From Streptomyces sp. NRRL S-87 (GTDB lineage: Bacteria > Actinomycetota > Actinomycetes > Streptomycetales > Streptomycetaceae): a stretch of 64,000 nt of DNA. The stretch covers positions 19,224-83,223 of the forward strand of contig NZ_JOGB01000041.1 in the NCBI RefSeq assembly GCF_000719335.1. Direction: 5' to 3'. The notes under the pieces are model-generated. The model did not search any database and was not told where the DNA came from. It was given only the letters and a program-made list of their open reading frames with translations. This document shows, one piece after another, positions 56,825 through 64,000 of the stretch. Numbering within the stretch: the stretch's first letter is position 1; the number at the start of each line of letters is the position of its first letter. The translations under genes were made by a program, and so were the position numbers.

Positions 56825-57352
56825 GGGTCCCCCTTCCGGATCCGGTGTCGTCTCTCGGCCTTTCGGCCCGTTCTCGGTCGGCACGTCGGCCGGCCTCGGT
56901 CAGTCGGTCGGCCGCTCGGCCGGCCGGTCGGTCGGTCATTCGGTCGGTCTGCCGGTCAGTCAGTCCGTCCGCACGCTCGTCACGATGGTCGGTCGTGAAC
57001 TCGTGGAACGTACCGGACGCGTCCCGCGCGGCGGTCGGGCCACACGCTGTCGCCGGCGCTCGGACCGTCGCCGTGCGTGCCTACCCGGGTGACGTGTGTG
57101 CGTACCTGAGTAAACGGGCAGGGGCGCGCACATGACCACCAAGCATCCACGCCGATCGATCCCCCCACGTCAAGGGCCTCCGGGCCCGACGGGCCTTCCG
57201 TTATGCACCCGGTACGGACGCCGCCGCACAGCTCACCGAGGGTATCCGGGTGAAGCCGTATCGTTATCCTCAATTTCCGCTCAGATGTGATGACGCTGTG
57301 CTCACCGGCTCATTAATGTCCATGCAACCGAGAAGGACGGAGCAGGAGCCCG
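56825..57352. other. intergenic region between response regulator and gluA
   Basis: 528 bp. The left part (56853-56996) is a GGTC/CGGT low-complexity array. The part at 57250-57330 is AT-richer and is the likely gluABCD promoter and 5' leader. No gene with convincing codon bias; no clear operator. Confidence 0.55.
56870..56996. repeat. GGTC/CGGT-rich tetranucleotide low-complexity array
   Basis: Imperfect tandem (C)GGTCGGTC and CAGTCAGTC tetramers over about 125 bp just upstream of the response-regulator start. Composition contrasts sharply with both flanks. Likely prone to slippage. Confidence 0.75.
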
Positions 57353-58138
57353 ATGAGCGGAGTATCGGTGACCAAGGGCACGGAGGACGCGGCTGCCGCC
57401 GCCGACGGCCTGGTCGTACTGAGCGGCGTCAACAAGCACTTCGGCGCGCTGCACGTGCTCCAGGACATCGACCTGAGCATCGCGGCGGGCGAGGTCGTGG
57501 TCGTGATCGGCCCGTCCGGTTCGGGCAAGTCGACGCTGTGCCGGACGATCAACCGACTGGAGTCGATCGACTCCGGGAAGATCACGATCGACGGGAAGGA
57601 GCTGCCGTCGGAGGGCCGCGAGCTCGCAAGGCTGCGCTCCGACGTGGGCATGGTCTTCCAGTCGTTCAACCTCTTCGCGCACAAGACCGTGCTCGAGAAC
57701 GTGATGATCGGCCAGATCAAGGTCCGCAAGACGGACAAGGCGACGGCCGAGCGCAAGGCCCGCACCCTGCTGGACCGGGTGGGTGTCGGGACGCAGGCGG
57801 ACAAGTACCCGGCGCAGCTGTCCGGCGGTCAGCAGCAGCGCGTGGCGATCGCCCGCGCGCTCGCGATGGACCCCAAGGTCATGCTGTTCGACGAGCCGAC
57901 GTCCGCGCTCGACCCGGAGATGATCAACGAGGTGCTGGAGGTCATGCAGCAGCTCGCCGCGGAGGGCATGACGATGGTCGTCGTCACGCACGAGATGGGC
58001 TTCGCCCGCTCCGCGGCCAACCGGGTGGTCTTCATGGCCGACGGGCGGATCGTCGAGGAGGCGACGCCCGACCAGTTCTTCAGCAACCCGCGCAGCGACC
58101 GCGCCAAGGACTTCCTTTCGAAGATCCTCCACCACTGA
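57353..58138 (+). CDS. gluA: glutamate ABC transporter ATP-binding protein GluA
   Basis: 261 residues. Polar amino acid-type importer ATPase: Walker [11 protein letters not shown]-loop [18 protein letters not shown], signature [19 protein letters not shown], Walker [15 protein letters not shown] and switch His in [10 protein letters not shown]. First gene of gluABCD; ATG 57353 has AGGAG upstream. The importer powers uptake of glutamate bound by GluB through GluC/GluD. Confidence 0.94.
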   Translation: MSGVSVTKGTEDAAAAADGLVVLSGVNKHFGALHVLQDIDLSIAAGEVVVVIGPSGSGKSTLCRTINRLESIDSGKITIDGKELPSEGRELARLRSDVGMVFQSFNLFAHKTVLENVMIGQIKVRKTDKATAERKARTLLDRVGVGTQADKYPAQLSGGQQQRVAIARALAMDPKVMLFDEPTSALDPEMINEVLEVMQQLAAEGMTMVVVTHEMGFARSAANRVVFMADGRIVEEATPDQFFSNPRSDRAKDFLSKILHH

Positions 58139-58299
58139 CGCGACCCGCCCGCCACCACCGCCGACGCCGACGCGACGCGACGCGTCACGAACGCCGACAT
58201 CGACGCGGCGGTCCTGCGGTGATCCGCGGGAGCTTCAGGCGCTCAGCCGTTAGCGTGCAAGCGCAACGCCAACAACGTCTCATCCGAGGGAAGTTCACC

Positions 58300-59133
58300 A
58301 TGAAGGTTCTCAAGGCCGGCGCGGCCGCCGCGACCGTCGTCGCACTCGCCCTGACCGCCACCGCGTGCGGCGGCGACAGCGACAAGGACAGCGGCAGCAG
58401 CGGCGGCGACAAGAAGGTCGTCGTCGGCATCAAGTTCGACCAGCCGGGCATCGGCCTGAAGACCCCGGACGGCAAGTTCACCGGCTTCGACGTGGACGTC
58501 GCCAACTACGTCGCGAAGAAGCTCGGTTACGACGAGGTCGAGTTCAAGCAGGCGCCGAGCGCCCAGCGCGAGACGATGATCCAGAACGGCGACGTCAAGT
58601 TCATCGTCGCGAGCTACTCGATCAACGACAAGCGCAAGGCCAAGGTCGACTTCGCCGGCCCGTACCTGCTGGCCCACCAGGACCTGCTGGTCCGCGCCGA
58701 CGACAACTCGATCACCAAGGCCGAGGACCTCAACAACAAGAAGCTCTGCTCGGTCACCGGCTCGACCTCCGCGCAGAACGTCAAGGAGAAGCTGGCCCCG
58801 AAGGCCGACCTCCAGCAGGTCGGCGGCTACTCCGAGTGCGTCACCGGCCTGGAGAACAAGTCCGTCGACGCCCTGACCACGGACGACTCGATTCTGGCCG
58901 GCTACGCCGCCCAGCCGCAGTTCAAGGGCAAGTTCAAGCTGGTCGGCCTGAAGCTGAGCGACGAGCACTACGGCATCGGTCTGAAGAAGGGCGACAAGGA
59001 GCTCCAGACCAAGATCAACGCCGCGCTCCAGGACATGGTCAAGGACGGTTCCTGGGACAAGTTCGTGAAGGCGAACTTCGGCCCGGCGAACTACAAGAAC
59101 GAGCCGGCCCCGCAGGTCACCGAGGGCAGCTGA
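58300..59133 (+). CDS. gluB: glutamate-binding lipoprotein GluB
   Basis: 277 residues. Lipoprotein signal MKVLKAGAAAATVVALALTATAC with the lipidated Cys at 23. A Ser/Gly/Asp linker then leads to a type-3 solute-binding fold (VVVGIKFDQPGIGLKTPDGKFTGFDVDVANYVAKKLGY; FAGPYLLAHQDLLVR; KLCSVTGSTSAQNVKE; HYGIGLKKGDKELQTKINAAL). GAGGGAAG lies 6 nt before ATG 58300. 161 bp separate it from gluA and 81 bp from gluC; a stem-loop lies in the latter gap. Confidence 0.94.
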   Translation: MKVLKAGAAAATVVALALTATACGGDSDKDSGSSGGDKKVVVGIKFDQPGIGLKTPDGKFTGFDVDVANYVAKKLGYDEVEFKQAPSAQRETMIQNGDVKFIVASYSINDKRKAKVDFAGPYLLAHQDLLVRADDNSITKAEDLNNKKLCSVTGSTSAQNVKEKLAPKADLQQVGGYSECVTGLENKSVDALTTDDSILAGYAAQPQFKGKFKLVGLKLSDEHYGIGLKKGDKELQTKINAALQDMVKDGSWDKFVKANFGPANYKNEPAPQVTEGS

Positions 59134-59143
59134 GTTACGCGGT

Positions 59144-59180
59144 GGGGCTCGCCGCCGGCCTGTCACCGGCGGCGCGCCCC
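59144..59180 (+). terminator. intercistronic stem-loop between gluB and gluC
   Basis: GGGGC-t-CGCCGCCGG (59144-59158) pairs with CCGGCGGCG-c-GCCCC (59166-59180): 14 bp with one mismatch and a 7-nt loop. It is likely an attenuator or 3' stabiliser giving more GluB than permease. Confidence 0.6.
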
Positions 59181-59214
59181 GCCCGCCATCCTGGGGAGAG
59201 CGCAGGGCTACGAC

Positions 59215-59889
59215 GTGTTCGATTTTCTAGACAATCCGCAGTACAACGTGCTCGGCGCCTTCTGGGTGACCGTGCAGCTCACCCTCTGGTCGGCTGCCGG
59301 CTCCCTGATCTGGGGCACGCTGCTGGCCGCCATGCGGGTCAGCCCCGTCCCGTTGATGCGGTCCTTCGGCACCGCGTACGTCAACCTGGTGCGCAACACC
59401 CCGCTGACGCTGATCATCGTGGGCTGCTCGCTGGCCCTCGGCTCGACGCTCGGCGTCACCCTGGGCGGTGACACCTTCGAGCAGAAGGGCTTCCGCCTCG
59501 CGGTCCTGGGCTTCATCGCGTACACCGGCACGTTCGTGTGCGAGGCGCTGCGCTCCGGCATCAACACCGTGCCGCCGGGCCAGGCCGAGGCCGCTCGCGC
59601 GCTGGGCCTGAGCTTCACGCAGGTCATCCGGCTGATCGTGCTGCCGCAGGCGTTCCGCGCCGTGATCGCGCCGCTCGCCAACGTCCTGATCGCGCTCACC
59701 AAGAACACCACGGTGGCGTCCGCGATCGGCGTGGCCGAGGCCGCGACCCTGATGAAGACCATGCTCGAGAACGAGTCCGACGCGATCCTCGCCGTCTTCG
59801 CGGTGTTCGCCTTCGGGTTCATCGTGCTCACCCTGCCGACGGGCCTGCTGCTGGGCTGGGTGGCCAAGCGAATGGCGGTGAAGCGATGA
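59215..59889 (+). CDS. gluC: glutamate ABC transporter permease GluC
   Basis: 224 residues, GTG start. Polar amino acid permease of the His/Glu/Gln type with about five membrane helices. Conserved EAA-loop region AARALGLSFTQVIRLIVLPQAFRAVIAPLANVLI contacts GluA. Opening helix VLGAFWVTVQLTLWSAAGSLIWGTLLAAMR; RNTPLTLIIV is the family RGTPL-like motif. Its stop overlaps the gluD start (ATGA), so the permeases are translationally coupled, consistent with a GluCD heterodimer. Confidence 0.93.
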   Translation: MFDFLDNPQYNVLGAFWVTVQLTLWSAAGSLIWGTLLAAMRVSPVPLMRSFGTAYVNLVRNTPLTLIIVGCSLALGSTLGVTLGGDTFEQKGFRLAVLGFIAYTGTFVCEALRSGINTVPPGQAEAARALGLSFTQVIRLIVLPQAFRAVIAPLANVLIALTKNTTVASAIGVAEAATLMKTMLENESDAILAVFAVFAFGFIVLTLPTGLLLGWVAKRMAVKR

Positions 59890-60776
59890 GCTCCGTCCTG
59901 TACGACACCCCCGGCCCCAAGGCCAAGCGGCGCAACGTCTACTACACGATCGGCTTCGCGGCCGTCTTCTGCGGCGTTCTGGCCTGGGCCCTGACCGTCA
60001 TGGCCGACAAGGGCCAGCTGGCCGCCGACAAGTGGTCGCCGTTCGTCACGGACAGCAACGTCTGGACCACGTACCTCCTGCCCGGCCTCGGCGAGACCCT
60101 CAAGGCGGCGGCCCTCTCGATCGTCATCGCGCTCCCGCTGGGCGCCCTGCTCGGCATCGGCCGCATGTCCGACCACGCCTGGGTGCGGGTTCCGGTCGGC
60201 GCCGTGGTCGAGTTCTTCCGGGCCATCCCGGTCCTGATGCTGATGCTGTTCGCCAACCAGCTGTACGCGTCCTACGCCGACGTCGACTCCGACATCCGGC
60301 CGCTGTACGCCGTGGTGACCGGCCTCGTGCTGTACAACTCCTCGGTCATCGCCGAGATCGTGCGGGCCGGCGTGCACTCCCTGCCGTACGGGCAGACGGA
60401 CGCGGCCAAGGCGCTCGGCATGCGCAAGGGCCAGATCATGTCGTACGTCCTGCTGCCGCAGGCCGTCACCGCCATGCTGCCGGCCCTGGTCAGCCAGCTC
60501 GTGGTGATCCTCAAGGACACCGCGCTGGGCGGCGCCCTCCTGGGCGTCGAGGACCTGATGGCCGCGTTCCGCACGGTGTCGGCCAACTACGCGAACACGA
60601 TCGCGACGCTGGTCGTCATCGCCCTGATCTACATCGTGGTGAACTTCCTGCTGACCTCCTTCGCCTCCTGGCTGGAGCAGCGGCTGCGCCGCTCGAAGCG
60701 CGGCACGGGCGCCGTGGTGCACGCCGAGGACGTCGAAGACCTGGGGGCGGGCCCCAACCCGGCGGAGAAGGCCTGA
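59886..60776 (+). CDS. gluD: glutamate ABC transporter permease GluD
   Basis: 296 residues. N-terminal helix NVYYTIGFAAVFCGVLAWALTVM, then the permease core with FFRAIPVLMLMLFANQLYASYA and the EAA loop DAAKALGMRKGQIMSYVLLPQAVTAMLPALVSQLVVILKD. Final helix TLVVIALIYIVVNFLLTSFASWLEQRL and an acidic cytoplasmic tail. ATG overlaps the gluC stop. Last gene of the operon; a terminator hairpin follows at 60833. Confidence 0.93.
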   Translation: MSSVLYDTPGPKAKRRNVYYTIGFAAVFCGVLAWALTVMADKGQLAADKWSPFVTDSNVWTTYLLPGLGETLKAAALSIVIALPLGALLGIGRMSDHAWVRVPVGAVVEFFRAIPVLMLMLFANQLYASYADVDSDIRPLYAVVTGLVLYNSSVIAEIVRAGVHSLPYGQTDAAKALGMRKGQIMSYVLLPQAVTAMLPALVSQLVVILKDTALGGALLGVEDLMAAFRTVSANYANTIATLVVIALIYIVVNFLLTSFASWLEQRLRRSKRGTGAVVHAEDVEDLGAGPNPAEKA

Positions 60777-60832
60777 GCCGCACCCGCGTCTGACGGAGCG
60801 TCGTCCTGACGTCCGATCAGCACCCCCCTACG

Positions 60833-60878
60833 CGCCGCACGGTGTGGTGGAACCCCTCCTCCGCCGCACCGTGCGGCG
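60833..60878 (+). terminator. gluABCD terminator
   Basis: Perfect 12-bp inverted repeat (60833-60844 with 60867-60878) enclosing 22 nt, 57 bp after the gluD stop. Confidence 0.65.
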
Positions 60879-60965
60879 TCCCGCGTCCGGGGGTCACTTG
60901 ACGCAAGCACGCGCAGTGGGTTGCATACGTTCTGTGATCACATTTCGGACCATCGGGGCCGCATC

Positions 60966-62582
60966 ATGGACCCGGTGATCGTCGTCGGCGCGGGGCCGGT
61001 CGGGCTGGCCCTCGCGCTGGCCCTGGCGGGCCAGGCCGTGCCCACCGTCGTCCTCGACGACGGGCCCGGCAAGGACGAGCCGCGGCCGGCCCGTACCGTC
61101 GTCCTGCACGCCGACACCGCCGCGATGGCCGCCCGGCTCGGCTGCGCCACCCTGCGCGACGAGGGCTCCCGCTGGACGGCCTGGCGCACCGCGCGCCGCC
61201 GCCAGGAGCCGGTGCGCATCGCCTTCGACCCGTGGGGCTCCACGGCGGCCGGGGCCGAGGGCGGACCCGCCCCGCTGCACGTCCCCCAGCACGCCCTGGC
61301 CCGCGGCCTGCGCGACGCGGCCCACGCCCACCCGCTCGTCCACCTGGTGCCCGAGAGCCGGCTCGACGCCCTGGAGCAGGACGACCACGGCGTGACCGCC
61401 CACACCCGCGGCGCCGAGACCACCTGGTGGCGCGGCAGCTACCTGGTGGGCTGCGACGGCGCCCGCTCCACCGTCCGCAAGCTCCTCGGGATCCGGTTCC
61501 CCGGCCGCACCGCCGTGGAGCGGTACGCCGTGGCCGCGCTGCGCACCGAACTCCCCTGGCCCGACGAGGCGCTGCTGCACCGTGACCCGCCCGAGGAGGT
61601 CACCGCCCGCCCGCTGCCCGACGGGGTGTGGCGCCTCGACTGGCTGCTGCCCCCGCGCGGCGACCTGGTGACCCCGGACGTGCTGGTCTCCCGCGTACGC
61701 GACACCCTCGCGCGGTGGTGCGGCGGGTCCACGCCGGCGTACGAGCTCATCGACACCGGCGTGCACACCCTCCACCACCGCCTCGCCCGCCGCTGGCGCG
61801 TGGACCGGGCCTTCCTCGCCGGGGACGCGGCGCACCTGCTGGGGGCCCTGGGCACACAGGGCGTCGAGGAGGGGCTGCGGGACGCGGAGAACCTGGCCTG
61901 GAAGCTCGCCCAGGCCTGGCACCAGGGGGCCTCGCGCACCCTGCTCGACAGCTATCAGGGCGAACGCCGCACCGACGTCGCGGCCCGGCTGCGCGCCGCC
62001 GACCAGGCCATGCCGGCGCTGCGCTCCTCGGGCGGCCTGCGCGTGCTCGTGCCGGGATCGCGGAAGGCACACGCCGCCCTGCTCACCGACGCCCACCTGG
62101 GTCGCGGTCCCCTGGGCGCGGCCCCCGCGTACGGCCGCTCCGTCCTCGCCCCGGCCCCGTCGGAGGGCGCGGCGCCGACCGCTACCGAGCCGGGCGCCCT
62201 GGCCGCGGACGTACCGGTGACCGCACCGGACGGCACCACCGTGCCGCTGCGGGACCGGCTGGGGGCGGGCCGCCTGCTGGTGGTGCTGGTGGCCCCCGGC
62301 ACCGGGGTGTGGGACCGCCGCCACTGGCTGCAGGCCGGGCTGATGCCCCGGCTGGCGGCCGCCGTGAGCGCCCTGCCGGCGCGCGCGGAGCTGCTGGTGG
62401 CCGACGCGTACCCGGGGGCCGCCGCGCACACGGTCCTGCTGGTGCGCCCGGACGGCCATCTGGCCGCCGCGTTCGCCGGAGTCCGGCCCGCCGAGCTGTA
62501 CGAGGCCGCCGACGCGGTCCGCGGCGGCGCGCCCGAAGGGGTCCGGGCCGCGGTGGCCTCGGAGGCCGGCGCGGCGGAGTGA
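60966..62582 (+). CDS. FAD-dependent aromatic monooxygenase-like protein
   Basis: 538 residues, class A flavoprotein hydroxylase (PHBH/PheA fold). Dinucleotide motif VIVVGAGPVGLALALALAG, DG motif LVGCDGARSTVRKLLG, FAD ribityl motif AFLAGDAAHLLGALGTQGVEEGLRDAENLAWKLA; a thioredoxin-like C-terminal domain (GRLLVVLVAPGTGVWDRRHW ... LLVRPDGHLAAAFAG) as in PheA/RdmE-type enzymes. The usual GD-H-PP is changed to LLGALG. Substrate unknown. ATG 60966 lacks a strong ribosome site. It is an isolated gene with the small palindrome TGTGATCACA just upstream (60933-60942). Confidence 0.85.
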   Translation: MDPVIVVGAGPVGLALALALAGQAVPTVVLDDGPGKDEPRPARTVVLHADTAAMAARLGCATLRDEGSRWTAWRTARRRQEPVRIAFDPWGSTAAGAEGGPAPLHVPQHALARGLRDAAHAHPLVHLVPESRLDALEQDDHGVTAHTRGAETTWWRGSYLVGCDGARSTVRKLLGIRFPGRTAVERYAVAALRTELPWPDEALLHRDPPEEVTARPLPDGVWRLDWLLPPRGDLVTPDVLVSRVRDTLARWCGGSTPAYELIDTGVHTLHHRLARRWRVDRAFLAGDAAHLLGALGTQGVEEGLRDAENLAWKLAQAWHQGASRTLLDSYQGERRTDVAARLRAADQAMPALRSSGGLRVLVPGSRKAHAALLTDAHLGRGPLGAAPAYGRSVLAPAPSEGAAPTATEPGALAADVPVTAPDGTTVPLRDRLGAGRLLVVLVAPGTGVWDRRHWLQAGLMPRLAAAVSALPARAELLVADAYPGAAAHTVLLVRPDGHLAAAFAGVRPAELYEAADAVRGGAPEGVRAAVASEAGAAE

Positions 62583-62649
62583 GGGCCGGCCCGTGACGGG
62601 CGGCTCATGACGGTCGTGTGAACGCCCGGCTCGTCCGGGCGTTGATCGA

Positions 62650-62679
62650 TTGACCGGTTTCGTGCGGCCGTGCTGTACT
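62650..62679 (+). promoter_or_regulatory. putative promoter of the leader-peptide / cysteine dioxygenase operon
   Basis: TTGACC (62650-62655), 18 nt, TGTACT (62674-62679). A start point 6-7 nt after the -10 would fall on the A of the leader ATG (62686), implying a leaderless mRNA. No Shine-Dalgarno precedes that ATG. Confidence 0.5.
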
Positions 62680-62685
62680 CCCGGT

Positions 62686-62775
62686 ATGACCGACACCGCT
62701 CACGTCCGCCTGTGGCGGCGGGTCCACATGGACCTGCTGCGCTACGCGGGCTGCGTGTGTCGTCCGTCCCGCTGA
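62686..62775 (+). CDS. cysteine-containing regulatory leader peptide (29 aa)
   Basis: Short frame MTDTAHVRLWRRVHMDLLRYAG... ending in CVCRPSR, directly upstream of cysteine dioxygenase. It carries the actinobacterial 'putative leader peptide' pattern: an RRxHxDLLR core followed by clustered Cys codons (Cys23 and Cys25). Related leaders attenuate sulfur-metabolism operons according to Cys-tRNA supply. It appears leaderless, with the predicted transcription start at its ATG. It ends 67 bp before the cysteine dioxygenase start. The attenuation role is inference from family and position. Confidence 0.7.
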   Translation: MTDTAHVRLWRRVHMDLLRYAGCVCRPSR

Positions 62776-62842
62776 TTCGGATCCCGCTCCCGCGCGCCCT
62801 CGGCACCGGCGCGCCCGCACGCGAACGAACCCCAGGACGGTC

Positions 62843-63418
62843 ATGTCTCCCTCCCTCCGCACGCCTTCCACCGGCGCGCCCTCGCCCGCCGGCACCCGAA
62901 CCGCAACCGACCACCGAACCCCCGCCGGCCCCACGGCCGCCGAACTCCTCGACTTCGCGCTGACCACCGCCGCCGACCCCGAGGTGGTCGCCACCCTCCC
63001 CCTCGACCCGGAGGGCCGCACGTGGGTGCGCCTCGACGGGCCGGGCGGCAGCGAGGCCTGGCTGATCGGCTGGCCGCCCGGCACCGGCACCGGCTGGCAC
63101 GACCACGCCGAGTCCCGAGGGGCCTTCGCCACCGCCACCGGCCGGCTCACCGAGCGCTCCCTGGCCGTCCGACTCCCCTCCGGCGGGTGGACCAGCCTGG
63201 AGCTGGCCGAAGGCGTGGACCGCAGCCGCTCGCTGCCCGAGGGCAGCGGCCGGGCCTTCGGCCGGGACCACCTGCACGAGGTGTCCAACGACTCCACCAC
63301 CGAGCACGCCGTCTCCGTGCACGCGTACTACCCGCCCCTGCCACTGATCCGCCGCTACTCGCGGAGCGGGCACCGGCTGCGGCTTGAGCAGGTCGAGCGC
63401 CCGGCGGACTGGCAGTGA
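62843..63418 (+). CDS. cysteine dioxygenase
   Basis: Non-haem iron enzyme that oxidises cysteine to cysteine sulfinate. 191 residues, cupin fold. Iron ligands: the two His of GWHDHAESRGAFATATG and the third in FGRDHLHEVSNDS. The N-terminal ~30 residues are Thr/Pro-rich and variable. LPLIRRYSRSG at the end is typical. ATG 62843 is preceded by AGGACGG. Its stop overlaps the rhodanese start (GTGA), so the two are coupled, and the upstream Cys leader suggests cysteine-dependent control. Confidence 0.88.
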   Translation: MSPSLRTPSTGAPSPAGTRTATDHRTPAGPTAAELLDFALTTAADPEVVATLPLDPEGRTWVRLDGPGGSEAWLIGWPPGTGTGWHDHAESRGAFATATGRLTERSLAVRLPSGGWTSLELAEGVDRSRSLPEGSGRAFGRDHLHEVSNDSTTEHAVSVHAYYPPLPLIRRYSRSGHRLRLEQVERPADWQ

Positions 63419-63810
63419 GCGGCGACCGCCCGCCGGGCATCGACGCGTACCTCGACCGGGTCCGCGCGGGCCTCGACCGGCTGGACCCGCACGAAGCCCG
63501 GGCGGCCGCCGCCACCGGCGCGCTGCTGGTCGACATCCGCTACCAGGCGCTGCGCGAGCGCGACGGGCTGATCCCAGGGGCGCTGGTGGTCGAGCGCAAC
63601 GAACTCGAGTGGCGGCTGGACCCGCTGGGCAGCCACCGACTGCCCGAGGCCACGGGCCACGACCTGACGGTGGTCGTGATCTGCAACGAGGGCTACGCCT
63701 CCAGCCTCGCGGCTGCCGAACTGCAGCGCATCGGCCTCCCCCGCGCCACCGACCTGGTCGGCGGCTTCCAGGCCTGGCGCGCCGCGGGCCTCCCGGTGAC
63801 CCCGCCCTGA
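63415..63810 (+). CDS. rhodanese-like sulfurtransferase
   Basis: 131 residues, GTG start overlapping the cysteine dioxygenase stop. Single rhodanese domain: LVDIRYQALRERDGLIPGALVVERNELEWRLD, active-site Cys in VVVICNEGYASSLAAAELQRIG, then LVGGFQAWRAAGLPV. The loop CNEGYAS is longer than the six-residue loop of thiosulfate transferases, so the sulfur acceptor is uncertain. Together with cysteine dioxygenase it forms a cysteine/sulfur catabolic unit, probably handling sulfane sulfur. Confidence 0.88.
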   Translation: MSGDRPPGIDAYLDRVRAGLDRLDPHEARAAAATGALLVDIRYQALRERDGLIPGALVVERNELEWRLDPLGSHRLPEATGHDLTVVVICNEGYASSLAAAELQRIGLPRATDLVGGFQAWRAAGLPVTPP

Positions 63811-64000
63811 CACCTCGGATCCCCGGGCGCGTGGGCACCTTGCTCAACGCCCCGGAGCCCAACGATCCACGCCCGCCCGACCCCGGTCCCCACTCCTTGG
63901 GGGTGCCTGGTGGGTCCCGTGGTGTGTGGGGGAGGCGCTTGACAGGGGTGGCAGGCTGGACCGGAGGCAGGCCCGGGCCAGGGGTGGCCGAAGGCCAGGG

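Noticed and set aside
60933..60942. CRP-like site TGTGATCACA
   Set aside because: The half-sites abut without the six-base spacer needed by CRP; kept only as a small palindrome near the monooxygenase gene.
63886..63901. Terminator hairpin after the rhodanese gene
   Set aside because: Only CCCCA-CTCCT-TGGGG, a 5-bp stem 76 bp after the stop; too weak to call.
63939..63965. TTGACA as a -35 near the right edge
   Set aside because: No acceptable -10 element follows at 16-19 bp.

Overview
The window is a high-GC actinobacterial chromosome segment, almost certainly Streptomyces. Evidence for this is the strong third-position GC bias, frequent GTG starts, GGAGG-type ribosome sites, and the neighbourhood parE / trypsin / hrdB / whiH. 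As far as I recall this order matches the hrdB region of S. coelicolor, as do nrdRJ-lexA, hflX, rshA, dapF, miaA, miaB and gluABCD further along. Nothing looks like a prophage, IS element, CRISPR array, tRNA or rRNA. It is mostly core chromosome with a few accessory inserts.

Layout. 1-5.3 kb: topoisomerase IV parE (cut by the window edge), a DUF7455 zinc-ribbon protein, a secreted trypsin, the principal sigma factor hrdB and the sporulation regulator whiH. 5.4-13.6 kb: an ABC ATPase-permease fusion with a very long disordered linker, a NrtR-like NUDIX regulator, a glycogen-debranching-like protein and a DUF4192 protein. 13.7-22.4 kb: a RecQ helicase with a phosphoribosyltransferase-like tail, rnhB, ADP-ribosylglycohydrolase, a histidine phosphatase, arylamine N-acetyltransferase and hypotheticals. 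22.5-29.6 kb: DNA precursor and damage genes. These are nrdR-nrdJ, divergent lexA (with LexA and NrdR boxes in the shared spacer) and a DinG-type helicase. 29.7-35.8 kb: a four-gene NRPS-independent siderophore operon (aminotransferase, two IucA/IucC synthetases, one N-acyltransferase). 36-49.7 kb: a secreted peptidase, hflX, an M1 peptidase, rshA, dapF, miaA, a small LEA-like gene pair, an extradiol-dioxygenase-like protein, miaB and a TAXI-type binding protein. 49.8-54.6 kb: a ROK kinase divergent from a GH5 and a GH85 endo-beta-N-acetylglucosaminidase, which reads as a small N-glycan utilisation cassette. 54.7-56.8 kb: a two-component system. 57.3-60.8 kb: the gluABCD glutamate ABC importer. 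61-63.8 kb: an FAD monooxygenase, then a Cys-containing leader peptide, cysteine dioxygenase and rhodanese.

Two reading frames are broken as given. hrdB lacks about 109 nt near 3241/3242, with a frame change in an otherwise essential gene. The siderophore aminotransferase has a one-base loss in a G run at 35004-35007. Both may be sequence or assembly errors and should be checked before any biological reading.

The most interesting non-coding signals are: a 28-bp perfect palindrome made of two consensus DnaA boxes between the DUF4192 gene and recQ; a leader peptide before cysteine dioxygenase that looks leaderless; paired LexA boxes upstream of lexA; a NrtR-like inverted repeat before the NUDIX gene; a WhiG-type promoter before whiH; and a stem-loop between gluB and gluC.
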